Source of the DNA: Spirogloea muscicola
Lineage: Eukaryota > Streptophyta > Zygnematophyceae > Spirogloeales > Spirogloeaceae
Length of the DNA: 45,955 bases
Assembly (NCBI GenBank): GCA_009602725.1
Contig: WELB01000019.1
Span: 32,117 to 78,071, forward strand
Direction: 5' to 3'
Within the stretch, counting starts at the first letter, position 1; every line of letters starts with the position of its first letter. Both the position numbers and the translations under genes were made by a program. Below are positions 42,001 through 45,955 of the stretch, one piece after another. The notes beneath the pieces were generated by a model. It had not been told where the DNA came from. It made no database searches and saw nothing but the letters and a program-made list of their open reading frames with translations.

Positions 42001-42299
42001 CCGCCAGAGACAAGCGAAGCTTGTGAACTCCAGTGCACGCACGTTACTGGCGGTCACGAGAGGTCAGACGAGGGCGGAGGCTTGGGCGTGCGCCGGGGTC
42101 GGCTGGGGTTGTGGCGCGTCTGGACGGCAAGCCGGATTGGGCGAGTTCAGCTGGTCGCAGGACGGGCGGCCTAGCGAGAAGGCGGCTCCCTCACCCACGC
42201 CCTGCGCAGCGCAACCGCGGCTATGGCTATCCGGCCTTGAAGACGGCCTTGAAGACATGTCAACTCGGGGCGCAGCCGGAAGACAGAACAACAGCACTA

Positions 42300-42480
42300 A
42301 ACAATTAAGGCGATGGCTGGAAGAGGCCAGCCCAAAGAGAATACACAAGGGCCGGAAGCGGGCGAGAGAGAGAAAAGGCTCTCCCAGCGAGCAAGAGAGG
42401 GCGCGCGGGGCGCATGACAAGTGAGGGAGGCCAGAAAGACGCTTCCATCAGAGGGCTGTGACTGGCCAGCCCAGAAAAGA
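42300..42480 (-). repeat. Reverse 3' tails
   Basis: A hairpin scrap at 42312-42355 (GGCTGGAAGAGGCCAGCCCA, AAGAGAATACACAAGG), a partial type III piece at 42395-42435 (GGCGCGCGGGGCGCATGACA) and another hairpin at 42455-42475 (GGCTGTGACTGGCCAGCC). Confidence 0.55.
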
Positions 42481-42483
42481 GAG

Positions 42484-42900
42484 AGAAGGCGCGCGGGGCG
42501 CATGAATTGAAAGGGAGGCCAATTCAAGCCAATACATTGTTCAGGCAGAGTCGAGTGCAGACTAAACAATGCTACATAATACGGAGACCTAATCTAAGAA
42601 AAGAGAACGAGAAGGCAAGAGCAAGCCATTGCAATATTTGTTAAAGAAGGCACGCGGTGCGCATGAGATGAAAGGGTGGCCAATTTAAGCCATGGGCCCC
42701 GTTCAGGCGAACACTAGTGCAGAAAGTGGGCTACATAAGACGAAGCCCAATGCTGAGGTGGCTAAGTTAAGAGGACGGAGATGAGAAAGGCTCGCGGTGC
42801 GCATGAAAGAGAAGTGCATGAAACAAAGGGTGGCCAGTTCAGGCCCATACAGCGTTCAGGCAAAAGATAGTGCAGAACGTGGGGATGGATGAAATGAAGC
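42484..42900 (-). repeat. Three consecutive type III tails of different age
   Basis: Units start at about 42484 (AAGGCGCGCGGGGCGCATGA), 42647 (AAGGCACGCGGTGCGCATGA) and 42785 (AGGCTCGCGGTGCGCATGAA). Each is followed by ...AAAGGG.GGCCA.TT.A.GCC, a TTCAGGC block and a GTGCAGA block. The first is almost identical to 22320-22425; the other two are diverged from it and from each other. No coding part is attached, so these are repeated tail-only insertions. Confidence 0.7.
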
Positions 42901-43227
42901 GCTAGCTAAGGTGGCTAAGGTGCCAGTGTGACGTTAGCATCCACGGGTGAGCATAAGCAGCAGGAGAAAGCAAGAAATTATGCCGCCAAATCCTCGAGAC
43001 AGCGGTCAACCGACCGATCCCCCGCGTCCACCGCTGCCACTCAATCGGATCGGAGACGGCAGGCGCTCCCCGACGACCACTCCAATCGCCGATCGGCTTT
43101 TTGATCAGCTTGAGCGGGCGGCCGATGCGGCCCGTCCCGCTTAAGTGGTGCCCACCGCCCTCCGAGACGCGCGGAGCGGCCGCGGCGGCCTCATTGGGCG
43201 GCGGGCCCCCACTGCTTCCCCCCACTG

Positions 43228-43612
43228 TCGCGGCGGGCTGTGTCCCGCAGACGCGGCGAGCCAGCCGACTTCAACGCCGCGGGCTCGTGGGCTCAGGTAT
43301 ATCGGATGCGCCTCTCTGTATCCCTGCAGCGGTCCATGGCCCACGCTCTGCATCTGCGAGCTGGCCGTGCTCTCGCTGCGGGCTCTGGCTTTCGTCAGGG
43401 TGATAGCTTCCCGGGAGCTAGTCTGTCGGATCTGAGGCTCCTCACTCGTACTTATTGAGTGATCCATCCTCCCCCTGTTTTACCATTGCATCCTCAGGCC
43501 CCTTTGTAGCTGCTCACCGCTCTTAGGCCCCTCTGAACCTTTGTAAATTCTATTTGGGCTGGCTTTTCGCAGCCCTTGCCCCCATTGGGAGTGCCACTTC
43601 TCTCTTGTCTCG
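43228..43612 (+). mobile_element. Well-preserved LINE-like 3' fragment with type I tail
   Basis: The plus strand reads SRRRGEPADFNAAGSW, YRMRLSVSLQRSMAHALHL, RAGRALAAGSGFRQGDSF and SLSDLRLLTRTY with a stop at 43456-43458. It continues with GTGATCCATCCTCCCCCTGT, GCATCCTCAGGCCCCTTTGT and GGGCTGGCTTTTCGCAGCCC, ending at GAGTGCCACTTCTCTCTTG. By eye it is nearly identical to the copies at 21735 and 27055 over about 350 bp. The 5' truncation is at about 43228. Confidence 0.8.
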
Positions 43613-44670
43613 ATGCCTCCCTTGGAAATCTTTCCTCCGTGGCAAGCTCCATTGCTGGCCCCACAATTTGGCTCGGCGGGCCCACACGGCGTGCCCCACC
43701 TCGGGACGTTGGCCGCTACGCCGCCAATGGCAGGACACGGAGATTGGGGCCCCGCCTTACCCTCTCGCGGAGCCGCTCTCGCTCGCCTCCAAATTTCGAG
43801 CAATAAGGTACGGAGTTGGCATGGCCACTCTGGGTCCCGGCGTAGCCACCCAAAGCCGCAGGCGTCGGGCTGGCGGTCTAGAATAATCGCCTGCGCCGGT
43901 GCGCAGGTAGGAAGGTCACGCAGACGACTGCCAGCTCACCTGCCCCTGGCTCGTGTGAGCCTTAGCTCGTGTGAGGCTTGATGGCGTATAGGAGGCTCAT
44001 GAGATCATGCGCATGGCGATGTGATGACTACAACGTCTGTCTTCGTCGTGCACTCAAACGCCGAGTATAACGTTCTTTTAAATGCGACTGGCAGCCGCAT
44101 GATCAATCCTGAGGGGGCCCCCTCGATGCTAATGCTGCTTTCGCTCTGCTTTGTGCCCCCTTGCCAGCCAGTCGCTCACAAATGCTCGTGATCTGTGGCA
44201 CCCCGAGTCCGAGCCCTTTCAGACGCTGAGCTGTACAGCGCCAGCGCCCAACGTAGATCATCGTGTGAGCATGACCCTGCTGTGCATGTGATGCAAATCA
44301 ACAAAGACAAAAGTTGGTAGTAGTAGCTTGTGGACGAAATCTAGCACGGATATATCACAATATATGATGGTGGATGAGCATGTAGCCAGGAGTGCCAAGC
44401 CATGGTGCACTTGCACATGACCACTTGGCCTGGCTGTCCAGTAACTTTCACTATGGTGTCTGAGGATGAGCTTCAACTCCCAATCATGCTAGACGAGCAG
44501 GTGCAGGGACTGAAGTTGAAAGAATCTGTATGCAAGTCTGCATGCTATGCGTGCAGGTATAGTTCTATTTGGCTCATAGTCGCTCGCATGGAATAGACCA
44601 TGGAAAGTCTGACAGAGTCAGAAAATGCCTTCAATCCCTTCCAGTCCTCGCTCGCACATTGGTTATTGAG
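43613..44670. other. Intergenic stretch, no gene called
   Basis: GC-rich to about 43980, then AT-richer. The plus-strand frame 43613-43981 is open but shows no domain. The last few hundred bases are probably the 3' UTR of the minus-strand gene ending at 44678. Confidence 0.4.
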
Positions 44671-44677
44671 ACTGACT

Positions 44678-45953
44678 TCAAAGGTGCAGGTCAAGATCAA
44701 CCTGTGTGCTCGGGGTGCCAGTGGCTTTCCTGGCAGGCATAGCACAACCTGCCACTACTGGCTTGGAGGCCTGGGCACAATGAGCTGCTCCCGGCTGATC
44801 ACAAGGCTGTGAAGACACCGTGCAATCCTGGCGGGAGTCCATCTGCTCTCCTTCCTCAGCCGGACCCTCGGAAGTGCAAGAGGCGGCATCCTCCTCCTGG
44901 CTGGTGTCTCCTTGCACACCTTTTTGCTCCTTGTGCAAAGGCCCCTCGATGTTGTCGTACGCCGCCTCTTCTAAGGAGACCTTCCTGTCCAGCGGTCGGT
45001 AGACCTCAGACTGTCTCTGCATCTGCTTGAAAGCTTCCCACCAAGGGGGTCGCTGACTTTTTGCAGCTCCCAGGTCGTGGCCGTTGGCAGCTGGGGCTTC
45101 TGACTGCTGCCGTGGATCTGGTGACACTGCAACTGGCAGCCGCTCCACTTGGCCTGACCTCTTCCTCTTGCCCATGCTCAGTCGATCTAGTGCAGCCGAC
45201 GAGGGCGTGATCGCCGGCGAGCAAGGCCAAGCGGGGACTGCTTCCTCATGATTGAGACTATGAGGCGGCAGCTCCGTGGCGCTCTCTCTGCCAGATAAGC
45301 TGCCAATCACGGAAGCGGCAAGGCAGTGAGCGCTGTGGTGCCATCATCAGTCATCCTATCAGAGAGACCGTGCTTTACCAAGAATGCAAGACATCATACA
45401 TCTTCAGGCAGTGGGTCTCATGCGTGTGTGCTGGTCATGATGCTCACCATGGCAAGGTGCTGGGCATAGTCCAGTTGACGAGCTTCTGCAGAGACTGTTG
45501 CAGGCCGAAGTTCTCCGGAGGCGTGCATTGCGAGAGCCCGGTGTGCGCAACGGGCTCATTGCCCGGGGCCACTCGCGGACGCTGCAGCAGACAGGCGGCA
45601 GGTGTGGCGTTGGAAGGGCACCCCGGCCTGGCTTGCTCGAGCTGGTCGGCCGCCAAGAGGGGCGCCAGCCGCCGCTGCCTTTCCGCCGTGTCGGTGACGG
45701 GTAGCCACCACGAGCGGCCTTGGTCGGCCTCGTTAGGGCCTGCCTCCAGGATCTGGTTGAGCTTGGCGACGGCGGCAAGCAGCGCCGGCGACCTCGTGGC
45801 CGTCAGGACGGCCGGGCTGGGCCCACAGCCGCTCCCCCCGGGGTCCCTGATCGACCAGCGAGGCCTCGTGGAGGGGGGCACGCTGGCGGGGAGGCCCGCG
45901 GCGGCGGCGGGCGGAGGCCATGCCGGCTGCGCAGCCTGGGCCGCCCGCGGGCT
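44678..45953 (-). CDS. Hypothetical protein with NLS-like patch and C-terminal EAR-like motif DLDLHL, 5'-partial
   Basis: Two visible exons on the minus strand. The first runs from the window edge (frame open from 45953) to 45448, donor GTGAGC. The second is 45299-44678, acceptor GGCAG, and the phases agree. The first exon has SPALLAAVAKLNQILEAGP, GRSWWLPVTDTAERQRR and LQQSLQKLVNW. The second has MGKRKRSGQVERL, a likely nuclear signal, then an acidic Glu/Ser-rich stretch, and it ends VDLDLHL before TGA. The terminal hexapeptide DLDLHL is identical to that of the 25123-26124 protein but with different synonymous codons. No DNA-binding domain is visible; the true N-terminus may lie outside the window. 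Role as a repressor or adaptor is inferred only from the motif. Confidence 0.6.
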
Positions 45954-45955
45954 CA

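Noticed and set aside
17725-43612. The recurrent LLTRGY peptide as a functional small host gene family
   Set aside because: Every copy is truncated at a different 5' point, joined to repeat tails, often interrupted and without its own start, which fits dead LINE ends.

Overview
The window looks like nuclear DNA of a green alga (Chlorophyta, perhaps trebouxiophyte-like; this placement is inference). The grounds are intron-rich genes with GT-AG splice sites, a cytosolic HSP70 ending in GPTIEEVD, a J-domain/[4Fe-4S]-ferredoxin fusion of the kind known from plastids, GC-rich coding ends, and short TTTAGGG-type telomere-like tracts. It is not bacterial. I found no rRNA, CRISPR array or operon.

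Layout. (1) 2-2342 (+): 3' part of a J-domain/ferredoxin gene, six exons, with a tRNA-like sequence in its first visible intron. (2) 4474-7268 (-): complete seven-exon cytosolic HSP70, convergent with the first gene. (3) 7.3-11.3 kb: GC-rich HSP70 upstream region, then interspersed repeats. (4) 11585-12468 (+): a two-exon gene for a basic, probably nuclear protein that I do not recognise. (5) 12.5-17.7 kb: mostly non-coding, with one LINE fragment and two broken Ty3/gypsy fragments head to head. (6) 17.7-31.5 kb: a dense graveyard of 5'-truncated LINE-like fragments that keep only the last tens of codons of the ORF plus 3' tails. Inside it, at 25123-26124 (-), is an ORF ending in LDLDLHL. (7) 34037-39304 (-): a gene of about 14 exons that I reconstructed exon by exon. 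It encodes a Mut-7/Nibbler-like DEDDy 3'-5' exonuclease followed by a dsRNA-binding domain and a YbaK-like domain. (8) 39.6-43.6 kb: more LINE tails and one of the best-preserved LINE copies. (9) 44678-45955 (-): a second gene whose protein ends in DLDLHL; its 5' end lies outside the window.

Main themes. The repeats form one modular system. A conserved C-terminal peptide (RAGRALA...SDLxLLTRGY-stop) joins to one of at least five 3' tails. Several tails carry a GGGCTGGC/GCCAGCCC stem-loop, and most end in a short TTC/TC run rather than poly(A). A 65-bp tail-only insertion at 39769-39833 is flanked by a perfect 10-bp duplication, which fits target-primed reverse transcription. The two DLDLHL-ending genes encode the shared hexapeptide with four synonymous codon differences, suggesting selection on an EAR-like repression motif. 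The exonuclease-dsRBD-YbaK fusion is the most unusual host protein.

Exon boundaries were chosen by eye from GT/AG sites, codon phase and family similarity. No alignment or search was run.
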